From: Acridotheres tristis
Taxonomy: Eukaryota > Chordata > Aves > Passeriformes > Sturnidae
Assembly: GCA_037013685.1 (NCBI GenBank)
Contig: CM072896.1
Coordinates: forward strand, 13,775,444-13,839,443
Length of the DNA: 64,000 nucleotides
Direction: 5' to 3'
Below, one piece after another: positions 22,750 through 37,300 of this stretch (within the stretch, counting starts at the first letter, position 1; every line of letters starts with the position of its first letter). The position numbers were made by a program, and so were the translations under genes. Below the pieces are notes generated by a model. It saw nothing but the letters and a program-made list of their open reading frames with translations. It was not told where the DNA came from and searched no databases.

Positions 22750-25379
22750 TTATAGATGTGTATTTGGGGAGTCGTCTTGATCAAATGCACTGTTCACGAT
22801 GCAGCCATAATCTTGCTCACGTACTCGGGCATCCAGTTCATCTCTAGACCATTTCATAGAAGAATCCCTTGATATTGTAGCTGTATCCACCTTTCTCTTC
22901 CTTCGATACAATGGGGAAAAAGAAAAGAACAACCTATTTTAATTTTTATTCTTATTTATAGTGAGAGATCAAACAATGCTGTGAATATGAATGGAACTGG
23001 GTTTTGGAGAAGCCAGAGTTTTATGATAAATGATGCATATGCCCTGTATAAAAGAAATGGCATATGTTCATTCCTGATTTTAAAAAAAGGTAAGTTTTCC
23101 CTCAGATTCCTCAGAAGAGATCTCCAATGCTGTGGCTCCTTTCTGGTCTTGCAGGTATGTGACTGATGGGAGTTTTGAGGTTTACAGGTGCTAAAAGAGG
23201 TGTCTTTGCTGAATGTAGCAAAGCTGGGAAAAGCCTTACCTGAACAGGTACACAGTGGAGGAGATGAGAATGACAATAACAGCTACACCTGCCACAACTC
23301 CAACAACAATGGCAATTGTGTGGTTCGAATCCTCTGAGTCAGGCTCTACGACTGAAGAACAAACAGCGCCTTGTCACTGAAAGCTAACCATACTGTGGAC
23401 AGAAATGTTTTTTCTCCAGCCTTGCCTGTCTGTTTGGTTTCACTGTGTTCTCTCTGGGTGTCAGACCCAGGTCCTGTATGCTGTACCAAGCCCTGCTGTC
23501 CTGCTTTCTGGTACCTCTCTACTGGACTTGTGACCCTTCTCTCTGCTTGGATGACCACAGATTCTCGCCCACTGGGTTACTAACCTACATCATGAAAATG
23601 AAGAGCAAGCCCAATGTTCTCCATAAAAGCATCCATATTTGAAAATGATGTGTTTAATGCAGACAGGGAAATCCAGAATAGTTTTATTACCTAATTTTTC
23701 AGTCTCGCAGTTTGATCCTGTGTAGAGTTCTGAACATTCACAGAAGTGGAGGGAAGTGCTGTTGGAAGTTTCAGAGCAAATGCCATCATTCTTACAGGGA
23801 TTTGGCATACAGGGACCACCTGGGAAAAAAGGAGAAACACTTGACTATCAGATAATCCAACCCTGAAGAGAACCATTCTTGCTTACATTACGCTGACTTC
23901 TAATGCTGCACATCCCCTGTAGGTTAGCGTGTTTCTTGCATCTGACAACACGAATAAGGGAAAGAAACACTATTTCTTCAGTAGGAAACACTGTTTCTCC
24001 AGTGAAACATCAGAGCAAGATCCCTTGCATGGTTTTCTTCTGTACACTCTCTCTTGCAACTATCCCTAACCCGGTGATGCCCTTTATTAAAGGTAGTCAA
24101 GACTTCATAGCATCAAAGACAATGTGATAGTGGTTGACTCACTCCTGTAGCATCCACGACTGTAGTTTGAAATGCCACAGATTTCACCAGACCCACAAAC
24201 TTCGTCAGAGCAGGAAACAGTGGAGCTTTCTGTGCACTGGCATTTCTGAGAGCAGTCATCAGTGGTGAATATTTCTCCAATCTGGAAGACCAGGAGTTAG
24301 ATGTTAAAAAAGAGCAAATAAAATCAGCAAAAAAATCCATGAATGTAGCACTGGAACCCTCATTATACTCTCTTCAGTGCTTTCCTGATAAACGGAAATA
24401 GGACAGATTTGGGTTTTTCTAAACTAGTTTGTAAAAAAAATAGAAAGCAAGCAGCTTACTAATGCAGCTCTTTGAAACTCGAGGATGGCCCAAGAAAGAC
24501 AGCAAAAGGAGATTTGGGGCATGAGATCCTAGCCCCAGGCAGAGTAACCAAAAATGGGCAACTGTTGCTGGAGATGAGTGGCAGAGGAATCACATCATAC
24601 TTCCAAGGCAATTTGGAAATACAACCTGCCATTTTTCTTAAAAGTGCCACCTCTTAATAGTGAATCTTTACTGGCTTTACTGGCTTTGGCCTTTTTTGTA
24701 CCAAATCTCTAGTGGTTAACCAGAAATCTGTGAGATAATGGAGCTGTTCTATCCTGCAGTGGCAATGGAGGATTCTCCTCATAACTGTTTTGCTCAGGGC
24801 TCTCTTCATGTCCTATCCAACTCTTCATTTTGAGGAACAATGCCACAGTGATGCGTAGAATTTTTCTTTAACTGGTGTGTTGTAAACTTTAGAGCCTATA
24901 AGTGTAATAAAGGTCAAGAATCAACATGAATTTAATCACGTAATTTCTTCAAGTGTCTGTCTTGGACTGTCAGGCAGAGTTTCAGAGAGAGACCAAGAGA
25001 TCCTGACCTCTCTTCTCTTTCTTCAAAACCCAGAATTTTATTAAGCAATTGCTCTCTGTTTCTAATGTTTCTACTGCAAAATTACATACTGAAGATTATG
25101 AGGAGATAGCCAAAATAACTAACAGGAGAAAATACTGTTTAGTGCTGTGAGAGCTGTCTGACCCACAGAGAGACCATACCTCATAGTATTTGTTAAGATA
25201 TGTGCAGCCACACTGTTTGTAAGGCACACAGTCAAAGCCACTAAGAACATAACCAGGGAGACATTCACAGCCTTCAACACAGGGTGATTCACACTCAGAG
25301 GGGCTGGTCAGGTCGTTGCAGGATGCTGGGCATGCAGTCATGCATGAGCTGTAGTTGCTGTTGGCAGGACATGACATAA
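22750..25379 (-). CDS. ZAN: C-terminal exons: TIL, VWC-like, EGF, membrane span, cytoplasmic tail
   Basis: Exons 25180-25379 (TIL, MSCPANSNYSSCMTACP), 24143-24281 (IGEIFTTDDCSQKCQC, a truncated assembly with no VWD), 23691-23819 (six-Cys EGF, PNPCKNDGIC to GSNCETEK), 23240-23351 (span TIAIVVGVVAGVAVIVILIS) and 22750-22900 (about 50-residue tail starting RKRK, stop at 22750). The positive RKRK just after the span fits the stop-transfer rule, so the tail is cytoplasmic. Phases agree at all four junctions. Confidence 0.88.
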
Positions 25380-28300
25380 CTGTAAAAATAAGGAGACCAG
25401 TTATACCAGGCTGCTGTGTGCTACTTACAGATTTCCCTTTCTGATCCATTTTGTAGGAGGCAATATGATAAATACACACACACACACACAGAGGTGTGCA
25501 AACCTATATAATAGTATTGAAGTTGTAAGTAAAGCACTCCAAAGTCAGGAAATGCATAATCAAAGTTATTTGTAACTGTGTTCTCATTTCTGGTATACAC
25601 TGATTTCAAAACAACTTCTCACACATTCAGGGTTGCCATCCCTGAAGTGCCAGAGCTGTCCCACAACTTTGGGAACTGTGTTTCACCAGAAATACAAAGT
25701 TACCTAACCATATCAGACACAGGGAAAATATGGTCTGTTGGATATCCGAACTTAAAAAAAAATGGGGGGGAAAAGATGTTTGAGATGATTATAATTTTTA
25801 TTTCAGTATTTTTTGGTGTGAAAAGTATTGAGTTTTCAGTTTAATTTCTTTTAATCTTGAAGTTTCACAGGTAAAAAAGACAATTAGTATATTTTGTAGA
25901 TTTAAAGAGAGTTTGAAATTAAATTTCAGATTTGTAGCTTGTGATGAACCCCAAAATTTAAACTTTTTGTCCCATTGGGAATGGGGACATCTTTTCACTC
26001 ACAAAACTTCTGGTGACACAGAGTTGACAGCTAATTTCCTAAGCATCTCTCTACGCTGGAGTTTAAATACAAAAGTCAGCATAGGACACAGAAGAGAGTC
26101 TGGAAAAACAAGTGTGCTTAACTGTGAGGAATGAGTGAAGCATGAATCAACATGGTTTTACTCCCTGAGAAGATCTGATATAGGAAAAGGCTTCAACTTC
26201 AGATTTTAAGAGTCCTGTAGGTAGAATCCCTGCTTTCTGTTTCTTCCTGTGCTTACCACAGCCTGACTGTTGCCTCCAGCCATCCATGCTGACTCCTTGC
26301 TGCTGACAAGCCAGCACATATTCCTCCAGACTGCGACACAAGGTAGCAACCTCATCTTCTTCCACACACATATCGAACAGGCAGCTCCTGTGTGCAACAT
26401 GAGAAAACATTAATTCCCAGCACGTTTGTTATTGGTTGTTTTCATCTGCTTTTCTGCCTGACTCCGAGTTAGTTTTGTTTTCCAGTATCTGGCTGACAGG
26501 AAACAGAGGAATAAAAGACACTCCAAGTACATGATTGGGAAGATCAGGTCATTTTTGTGCAGCTGCTGCTGCTATGTGAGGTGTCCATATAGGATCATAA
26601 CATCATTAGAGCTGGAAAAGGCTTCTAAGATAATCAAGCCCAACCTTTAACGTAACTCTGCCAGGTCCACCACTAAACTATGGCCCTAAATAGAAAAATT
26701 TCCTCATAAACAATCTAATCTTCCCTTGGACCAAGCAATGAAGAGTAACCTGACTTAACACAGTAAGTCCTTCTTTGCTCTCTGCTTCTGTTTCAGGATA
26801 CATCTTACTTTTAGAACACTTTTTCATGCTGCTAAGTGTTACAACTGAACTACACACTTCTTTCAATACATGAGTACCCTGCCCATGTCCATGTGTCCTG
26901 CGTGTTGACACAGAATTCTGCTTTATCTAGTGTTTGTTTGCCAGTGCTACCTTCTCAGTTTTGCTCATCATTTGAGTATTCATGGCCTGATTTTCAGAGG
27001 CATTGATATCCAAGATGAATGGAATCTGTAAATATGCAGCACCTCAGAAGAATCAGAGCAACCACTAAGCAGGCAGAACAGGCTGCCCAAACAAATTCTA
27101 GATTGAGGAGAAAAGTAGCCTTATGTTAATAATCAGGAAATATATTACATCTACATCTACATCTACATCTACATCTACATCTACATCTACATCTACATCT
27201 ACATCTACATCTACATCTACATCTACATCTACAGCTATCTATATAATCCATGTATAACCTATAGATATAGATTCATAGACCTACAAATACATATAGATAT
27301 ACATATAGGTATACACATTGAAGCCAGTGGTCTACTTTATTTGGCTTAAGATACTGCTAACATTCTTCTCACAGATAAGAGGGCCTTTGAGGTGGGCATT
27401 GTCTGTCTTTAAACATTAGGCATAACTATGTAACTAAAGAAAACTGGCAGCTACTTGGCAAATTTGTGAATGATGATGGATGAAGGATGAAAGATGAATG
27501 TGGGGATGAATACAGCTCAGAATTAGGTATGTTGGAGTTATATATGTAGGAGGCAGAGCAACCTTGAAACACAGCAGAGGGAACTTTCTTGAACATAACA
27601 GGTTAGTTACTCTTCACTAATCTGGTTTTTGTACTTCTCCATGAAAAATTCAAGAAGTGTGACTGACAGCTTCAGCCTTTGGCTATGGTACAATACAGAT
27701 TGTATGAAGATAGAACTGCTACCCAATAGAACCAGGTGCTAAATTCTTACTGAATGTGGATGAGAACTGTAAGCACATTGGAAATTCCAGGCTACAGGAA
27801 TAATGCTTAACACCATTACTATATCTGTGTGGGAAAAGAGGAAAGTTGCTTTGTAGAGCTAGCAGAGAAGTAAAATGCTGAATAGATGAAAGCAAGATAA
27901 TCACAACTATTTAAAAATAAATGAGTGTAAATATATAAAAAATGGAATCATTGGGTCCAGTTCTACAAAGTCACATACTATCCTCCACTCCTATTAGTAC
28001 CCTAAAGACTCTAGATGACTGAATATAGTTCTTGTCAGAAACTATTGCCAAAATGATTTTGCAAACAGGGAGAACAACTGTCTGCAGTAGACACTTACGT
28101 GAAATAGAAATCTGGTTCAACTGCAGAATGACACTTGGCAAAAGGACCATTCAACTCAGTCAGGATTTGACACTTTGTAGTTGTGTTTTGCTGCTCCAGC
28201 TGATTTTCATTGCAACCTTGGAAAAGCCCTGGATCTGGTTCCTCCTCAGACTCATTTTCTGTGATGACATCTCGTCTGTAAATGAAGTCATTATGAAATA

Positions 28301-31300
28301 ATCAGTGTTCTGTATATATCCAGCATTCATGGTACTACTCTAAATAACAATAACACTGCAAGAATACTTCTGCCTTGTGGTGTAAATGTAAGCTTATTTC
28401 TCTTTCATGTTTTATCCTGAATGAGAAGAAGATAGAGCAAATCAAAGATGTACTGGAACACCTCCTACCATCTCAGAGATTTATGGATTTTTAAAGTAAA
28501 CAAGATATCTCCAGTCATCTCTTTGGAAATTCTGCATGGTACATGTTTTATCCATTGCCTCCTCCATCCAATCTATTCAAGAAAAGTTGAATGTTAGTCA
28601 GAAGGATGCAGCTGGAATAAAGCCCTGTTTCTTGGATATATGTTCGCTTTCACTAAACAACTGGCTGCATGCCTGAAATGCCAGAATTTTCCTATGGGCA
28701 CAGCCTCCAGAGCCCCTTTATGCTCAACACTGCCCCATATACTGTTTTCTGCTATTCTTGCAGGCAAATTTTTGCAGCCACTATGTATCCAGACAGCTAA
28801 TATAGTTCCATTTTCTTTCTGAAAAAGAAAATGTGTTAATGGCTAAGCAATTTCCAAAGGGCTTTCAAAGCAACAGGAAGAAAGGCAGGAAAACAAGCAG
28901 GTAGGAAGGAAGGAAACCTCAATGAAACAAGAAAAACCTTTTTCAATGTTGTGTATGGACTAGTTAGCACAGAATTTTCCTGATCACAAATATGCTCATT
29001 TACAGTAAAATAATGTCCTTAGTTTCTGTGTAAAAGCAGAAAAAAAAATAGATAGCCATGCAAGCAAGAAAATCAGACTGTTCAAGAACCTTTTCTGGGA
29101 GGAGCTGCGAATTTATGTTGATGGATTTCAAGCTATATTCATGTTTCAGAGAAAAGGCTGACATTGAATCAGGATTTGCACTCGCTCAAGCCCATACAGA
29201 ACATGCATTTATCTTTACATAAGCTTGGCAAAGATGTTATTCATCCCTGTGCCCTAACAGTTGGAATGGCTGTGATTGCAAACAGGGACACAGAACTGGG
29301 GTCATGCTCTGAGAGTTCAGGCCTCTTTTGGCCAGATGGAAAAGTCCCTACACATAAACAAAGGGAAGGAGAAAGATAAGACAGAAATGAGACAATGTAG
29401 TTATTTCTAGAGGTTAACTGTGACTTAATTCACTCACTTCTAGTGGCAGTGCTTGCTGTGGATATTAAATAGAAAATCAAGTACCTGAGACGAGAGCTTC
29501 TTTGCAGAGGAACTTTCCAACTTTCACCAAATACATTCACGTTCCTCACCCAAACACCATCTGGTTTTGTGAAGTCATTTCTGTGTCTCCCATCAAAGTC
29601 ACCACACAGGCCTTCCACTCTGCTTCTGTAGGTGGTAGCCAGCTTTATGTCTAGGCAAAGTCAGAAGGAAAAAAAGCTGTTACATAGAAATTGTTGCCAC
29701 TGAGTGTATGGAAGAGGTGGAAATCAATTCCAAGTGCCTCATTTCATGATTCAGATTGCAGGTGGTAATGTGACATGAGCTTAATATGTAGCATAAGAGC
29801 ACAGGCCTGAACATACCTGTTCACACATGTATTCACAGTTTCTGTGCTGTGCAATGTGGATCATGAAAAACGTAGTTTTTCACACGTTTTTATATAACAT
29901 TATATCACTCCCTGGGTGCTCTTAGTACATGCTGCTTACTGCTTTGCTACAAATGGAATGCATCATCCACTTTTTACCCTTCATTTATAATCCACTTGAT
30001 CACTGAGAAATGGGATTTCTATAGACAGGCATTGCTTTCTGCAGTTGGAATTTCAGGGTTTGGAGTGATGGCCATGTAAATAAATAGCTTGGCACTTTCA
30101 CCATGCACTCAGAAATACTCTAGCTATATGCTGTTGTAAATCAGGGGTAACTCTGCTTTGAACAGAGGAGGTGTCATTGTGTCCAGCTTACATGAGTGAC
30201 TTGTGTATATGCCATGTGAAAGTCCTGACAAATACTGGAGAATGGGATTATCTGGAGTAGGCTTGAGAGGAAGCATGCAAAATGATACACTCACAGTGTA
30301 TAGCCTGAGGATCTCAGTCCTATGGCTCCTGTGACTGGGTTCAGCTGGCAAAGGGGCAGATCCAGATTTTGCCCCATTATCCCAAGTAACAATTTGAAGT
30401 GATTTGCTTTTGTTATCATTCAGACCTTACTTAACATGAAAAAAATGCATGACAGTCTGAATCTACATCTCATTTCTCCTAAGCTGACTGGGATCCAGAC
30501 AGGGAAATGCCAGTTTTATGGCTTTTTCTGGTTCCTGGGAAACACTTCATTCTGGTATCTTCTGGTTATTTTCTGGTATTTTATATCACGAAAGACCATA
30601 AGCACAAAGGGTGAAGATTTCAGGTTTTGCCTTGGGTTTAGACCTCCTCTGGAATGAGAACATTTTTGGGGGGAGTTTTTTAGTATCACTTACCTGCATT
30701 TTGGTTGCCATCAAAGCTCACGTATAAGCCAAAATCTGTCTCCAGGTAAATTCTTGTTGTCCTCTGGTATATACGAATACCTTCATGAGGTCGAACAGGG
30801 GGCCTCACCCTCTCACCATCCAACTAACAAGGAACAAAAAATTTAAAATTCATTATATATAGGACAAATTAAAACCTAGTTTCAGTACAGGTCAATGCTA
30901 CAATCCAATGCTCTGGTTTTATGCTAAATATATCAGACAATTTAACAGTATTTATTTTTTTAAGTTAACGAAATAATGTCTTGAGGAAAGTGATCTGAAC
31001 ACAGTACTTTCCTATCATCCAAAGAAATTTCTATTATTGAGCTAAAAATGTAATATAGCAGCTATGTATGCTCTTACAGACCAATAAAGAGGAAGGAAAT
31101 TAAATTATCCTAGCATAAAACAAACCTTTCCTTACCAAGCCTTTCCATTCGTGTGGCTTTATTGTAAGCCTTAGGATATTTGGGGTTTCTTTGCTAAAAC
31201 TGTATTTATTAATCTATTTGTTTGATGTAGAATTGTATCTTTCATATCCATGGAGCAAAAAGACTCGACAGAACTGAAACTCTCATTTGCAGTTGCCTCA

Positions 31301-34300
31301 TAGCAGTGCCCTAATAACACAGTTTGCTTTAATGCCTCAATTATTAAAATAAATGTTCATTACTCAAAGGGGTTTTACTCCAAGAGAGGGCCTTCCTTTG
31401 TGCTCTGCAGTCAGGGAGGAACTTACCAGAATCTGCTTGTTCTGCCTGAATCGCACTGTGTGGTTGTAAACATTGATGAGCAACTCTTTCAGGTAAGTAA
31501 TGCGTCGACTTCCACGTAAAGGATAGTTCGTGCCTTCAATGCTGAACTGTGTCAGAGTGTCAGGCAGGTCAGGGATGGTCTGAGACAGAATATATGTGTA
31601 TTTCCCTTGGAAGTGGTGCACCAGCCCGTCAAAGGTGATGTAGTGTGGGTCACCCATCACCCGGCATCTCCCAAAACCTGCAAGGGAAGAGCTTCATTAC
31701 TCTCCAGTCCAAATGTGCATGTGCCAGATGCCGTGCCTGGATTGGTCCAAACATAAAAATGACTGCTGCTAGCATAGAGGTCTGAAAGTAAAGATGGGTG
31801 CTCAGGCTTCACTCTAGTGAATGGACACTCAAATGGAGAGGTGGACAGAGAAACTCATGCCTCTGCCGAGAGCCGCTGTGAGCCAACTGAGCTGAAGCAG
31901 AACATTAGGGCTTATAAGAACTTATTGAGTCTGAGTTGAGTACATTGGCCCTCTGTAGAGAAATGACTCTGACACCAGCACGCCTTGAAGTGGCCTCCTA
32001 AGAGATGTTGTTTTCCTAACTTCTGCCATTGTTGTTACAAAATTGAGAAGCAATATTTAATTTTGGCTGACTCAGTGCTGTCAGTGATTTCTGCTGAGGT
32101 TACTAAACTAATCATTTGGTTTACCAGACCTAACAATCAGATACACTGACTGTCATCCATGTATTCTCCTCGATCACTGAGCACAGAGTAAACCATTATG
32201 CCAGGAGCAAGGCATAGGAATGCTACCCTTAAAACTGCTGCAGTGTCTCTGCTCAGATATTTTGCCAAAATGCAGCAGGGGGACACTGGATTTGCCTTAT
32301 GCTTTTGTATTGATTCTCAATACAGTAGGACTGATGCCACGCTATACTTCAAGACTGAAGTGTAGGGACACTATGCAACAAGTTCTCTGCTAATCAACCC
32401 AATCTACCTAGAGAATATGGGATTAACTTTGGCTAGCCAACACAAATGTTGAATGAAAAGCACCAAAGTCCTCTGACTGGGCTATCATATTCTGTCCAGA
32501 TCTGCCCTTAGTTTTGCGTATTAGTATTTGGGCTTTTTTTTTTCCCCTGTTCTCAAATCAACATGCAATGGAAAGAACAGGGACATTGTGATAGGATTCA
32601 CAAGCTGAGTTTTGGGTTCAGCAGTGGGAATCTTTCAAAAGAAATTTTATTCTAACCAGTCAGACTGAACTGTCAAATTTCTAGATATAAGTAAATTATA
32701 CCCAGGTATCCATTTTCCTCTACAAATTCTCTGCATGGAATAGGAACCTTCTGTTATGAGAACTGAGGCCTTTTTATATTCAATAACATGTTGTCAACAA
32801 AACAGGGTTGCCTTCTTTCCCCATGAAAGAATGGAATTGCCATGAAAGAAATTATGTACATCTACATCCTCCCTTCTTTTGCAGCCTTCAAGTGAGCCCC
32901 AAGTGAAGACCTGCTGCACATACCTGTTGGATTGCACTTGTGTTTTCCATCTTTGATCACACAGGTTTCTCTGGAATCACAGCTATAGCTCTTGCAACTG
33001 ATGGCACCATTCTTCTGGCACTGGCATCTTTTGGTGCAGTGTGGAGTTAGCCATGTCTCCCCAGCCTGGACACAAGTTGTGGTAATAATATGTTATCAAG
33101 GTGCTCAGATTTGCAGTGCAATGGAAATTCAATAGCCACTGGTGTGGACACTAGCTAGGTGCAGCCTTGTCCAGTTGGCAATTCCACAACTGCTTGATTA
33201 AGTGTAGTCTCACCAAAAGCCTGTGAGAGGGGAATCTCAGTCCATTTATCTTACTGTCTTCAACATGAGAATTTGAACACAAAACCTGCCTGAACAATTC
33301 TGATCAATCAACTTTTTAAAATAGGCCTCAGTTTCGGCCTGAGGTGCAATGTACCAAGCAAGCCTCTATATCTCCTAATACCCAAGGCAGGAGCTTTTAC
33401 TAATCAGATTAAAGGTATTTAAGAGGTAGATCCTGAAGTATTTGATCTCTATCTCTCTTTCATATTAAGATAGAAAAAAGACCAATTTTCTACAAGTTTT
33501 GAAGTCAGAGATTTACTCCACAAACTACTTACACTATAGTAGTTGTTGTCATCATCCCTGCAGCCACAGCTGCTGAGAGGCACACAGTTGCCATTGCTGA
33601 GCACATAATTATCATCACATTCACAGCCCTCTGTGCACTCTTCTGTCTTCTCACAAAGGGAAGAGGCAAAAATGTCACTGCATGTTGATGGGCAGGGAGA
33701 GACACAGTCTTTGTAGTGGCTCCGGGATGGGCAGGGCAATGCTGTGTGGGAGAACAGAGCCAGTGTTATTAAATACATTTACAAAGTGCACTGCAAACAC
33801 TGAAAACTACACCTTGGCCTATGGAATGGTAGGACAGAACTGCCTTTTAATAGCTGATTTTGATCATCAGCTGGTTTTTATTTTTATATTTTACTTGAAA
33901 AAAACACAGCAAAGAATGCTCTCTGGAACTGCTTATTCAGTTTTATTACAGGTACGGCTGAAACACCTGGCACTAGATTATCCAGATTCAGTATTCCAGT
34001 TTGGCTGCAAAGGCTTCTTTGGGCACTGCTAGAAATGAGATTCTCAAAGGCAAATTCCTTAAAATATTCAACCCTCCATTGATGCAAACCAGATGTAAAT
34101 TTAGCTTGACTATAGACATGCAAGAGCAGCAGATATGCATTCTCAGACTGCAGGTTTATCTAGCTCTAAATTCTATTTATGCCAATGACTAGACGTGCAT
34201 AATGGGACAGTTCAAGAAACAGTGTGACATGACAAAAAGTTTGTTAGTCCAGTGTTTTCCTCCACTCAAGGCGAGGAGGCAGCTAGAGATGGATCCATTA

Positions 34301-37300
34301 AATATTCATCTGACTTGGTTTTTAACCAGTTAACTGTTCTGTCCTCCACAACATTATGTGATAATCCCACACTATAATACTAAATTGTAAAAAAACCCAC
34401 ACAAAGAAAACCCTATTACATGATCTTTACAAATTTTTACATAACTTGTTTGTAGCTTTGTTGAAAGGGTGGAGTGAGGCATATACCCTGGAGATTAATC
34501 TGAGAACAGGGTTCATAATAAACCACTGAGCAAATTGACAGTTTTTGTTCAAATCACAGTGAGTCTTGTGTCCTAGCACAGTATCTTTCTTTCTTTTAGT
34601 CATCTGGTTATATTATTTCTACATTTTAGGTTCACTACAATATTTCATTTGCTAACAATGCCATTCTAACTCCATATCAATATCCATAACTTGTCTAGTT
34701 CTGAGTTATCTCTGGATTTTTCTGAATGTGAACACAGTTCAGTGCAACAATGAAATCATGATAGTAGAATTGTATTTTGTAAGAATTTAGATTTAATTTT
34801 CTTTTATGTAACTTGTTCAATTAATTGTGCTAACTTTTGCATGCTTTCAGTCATTCAAGTTTCAGTTTTTTCAGTTGCTTGTGTACTTACGACAGAATGT
34901 GCTATTCCTCCATTTAATGGTGATTCCATGGTTCTTGCAGGTCTCCACATAGACTTGAACTATGTCGCAGAGAGCAGACTTCATACCATCATACTGGCAC
35001 ATATCATAGATGCAGATCTCTATGAAGTCATCAGGGTTAACTAGACTATGACATTCTTTGAATTTGTCTGATTTTAGAACATTGCACTGTCTTTCGATGA
35101 CTTGTTTATTCTCAGCAGTGCAAGGAGGATCATCATCTTCTCTTAAGTCTGGCAAACAACTGCAAGAAAGCACAGACACAGGCTGCTGTAAGGCAGACTG
35201 AAACGGAAAAGTTTCTTTCCACTGAAAAGTAGAAAAGGCTGGGGACTTTCTTCTGTCAATGGATGAAAGGCTGGGCAGAAGTGGACCTGCCTGACAACCA
35301 CCACGCTGTGTCTGACACTTGTTACTCTCATTGAACTTGATCCTGACTAGAGGATTGACTTCAGAGCTTGACCTTGGATCTGTCTCATCACTGCAAATTT
35401 CTGTGTGGTGACCTGAACTGAGCCAGGCTGACCTTGGCTCCCCTCTGTGGGGCTTCCCTGCTTGTCTCACTCTGGTAGAGTGAGATGGACTCTGGCTGCC
35501 AGAGAGCAGCTGGCCCTCACCATTCCCCAGCACCATCATCTTGCTCTGGGTGTTACCAGTGTAAAATAGAGTCTGCACTGTGGACTGCCCCAAAGACTCA
35601 TTCTCCAAGTGTGTGCATAGACTGATAAAACAGATGTGGTTTTCCTCTGGCCTGTGTAGTGGTTTCCTGCAGGGATGGCTGGTTTTTGAGCTACAAATTG
35701 AAGAAAAGTCTGGTAGACAGTGCTTATATGTTACAAAGTAGCAGACAGTCAAAACAATTGAAAACAATTCACTGTTTCCTAAAGCAAGATGAGAGGTATG
35801 AAAATTATTTAGCATTTACCCCTTATCACTGTCTGTCTCCACTTCCCAGCTATTTCCAAACTGTGGGGCAGTGACAACTGTACCATTGGTCAAGGACAGA
35901 TCATCTTCACGATTACCATTGAAATTGCCGCACATGCCCTGCACCTGCAGAAGAAAAAGAACCATATTCTAAGCATGACCTTTTTGCATCAACTTCTCCA
36001 ATAACTTCTTATTCATTGCCTATGAAATAACGTGACCAAATCACCACCACCAATCAATCCTGTACCAGACATTTCAGACATTCTGACTGCACGCATGGAG
36101 ATAAAAAACAGAAGTTACAGTAAATCTTTGATTCCCTAAGGCTTCAAGCTGTTTATTTCTCTAAGTTAGAAGTACTCCCCTAGACAGATAATTTTCTCTA
36201 ACTACCCCCTTGGAACACAAAGAAACTGTTGCAAAGAGAAAAAAATAGAAAGAAAGAAAGTGACATGTGGTACAATACAGCTACTGAGAAAGATGCAATA
36301 GTAAAACACAAGAATAAGAGGAACGAGTAAATGCACAAAGCAACACTTTTGAAACAACTCCAGATGTTTGTATACTAAATCTTACCTGTGAGAAATAAGA
36401 GCGTGGGAGGGTGATTTCCAGATGGTGATTGCCATCATATTTCACTATCATACCAAAGTCAGTTTCCAATACTATAAATCTGCCAACAATTCCAATGGAC
36501 ACGCCTTGCAGTCGGTCCTGCACTGGAGTGTAGACTCTCTCATTGTTCAGCTGGAGAGATGTGTCATTTGTCAGTATGGACATTCTTCCATGAAAGCTCA
36601 CAATCTATATTCCTAGCAGTGCTGAAGATTTCTCTGTGGCGGTTTTAGCTTTTTACATTTCCACCTTGCATATTCCAACTACGGGTTGCAGGAAACAGCC
36701 TTTATCTGTGGAGGTCTGGGCAGGATCTGTATCCTGCGCTTTTAACAGGGAACTGTAAAGATCCCAGGTAGTGAGCAAGCTTGCTCTCACCTATGGGGCA
36801 GATTCCCTGCCTTCAGTACTGCCATGGCTCCCTATGTTATTCTAGGCTGATACATTATGCATTGCTTGCTATAAGTGACTGGGTTTATAAAAGTTGTTGA
36901 AGTGGGGAGTCCCATATTTCAATTCAGGCAACAGTTCCCCAATCTGAGACCCTGCATTTAATCTCTAAAATATGGATAATAGAACAGTAAACCCACACCA
37001 GAAGCCTTGGGAACTGGTAATAAATTATATTTCCTCATGAAATCCACTTATGGCGTGCCCACAAGTGTTAAGCATATGCATATATGTTCCTTAGGAAATG
37101 TGAAGATCCTTTTTGCTATAGCTGTTCTAAGTGAGCTAATTTTAAGATACTTCTTGCCAGAAGCAAGAGCACCTCCACCTACCAGGATTCCTTGGTTTTT
37201 CTGAAGGGTGATTCGTACACCATGCACATCTATGTAGACTTCTTTCAGGTATGTGGCTCCTCTTAGTCCCCTGTCTTCATTCTTGCCAAGTATGGTGATA

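Larger units (their letters stand above)
26388..28098. other. Large intron with CR1 fragment and microsatellite
   Basis: No further exon seen; holds the 26.6-kb CR1 piece and the (ACATCT)14 array. Other long introns (31,678-32,923; 33,742-34,890; 38,782-40,686; 58,869-60,125; 60,398-61,179; 62,680-63,292) show nothing beyond the CR1 pieces already listed. Confidence 0.6.

Noticed and set aside
27147..27230. Regularly spaced repeat as a CRISPR array
   Set aside because: The hexamers are contiguous with no spacers; the window is eukaryotic.
34871..35815. 314-residue minus-strand frame
   Set aside because: Only its last 90 residues (from 35,159) are a C8 exon; the rest is intron read in frame by chance.
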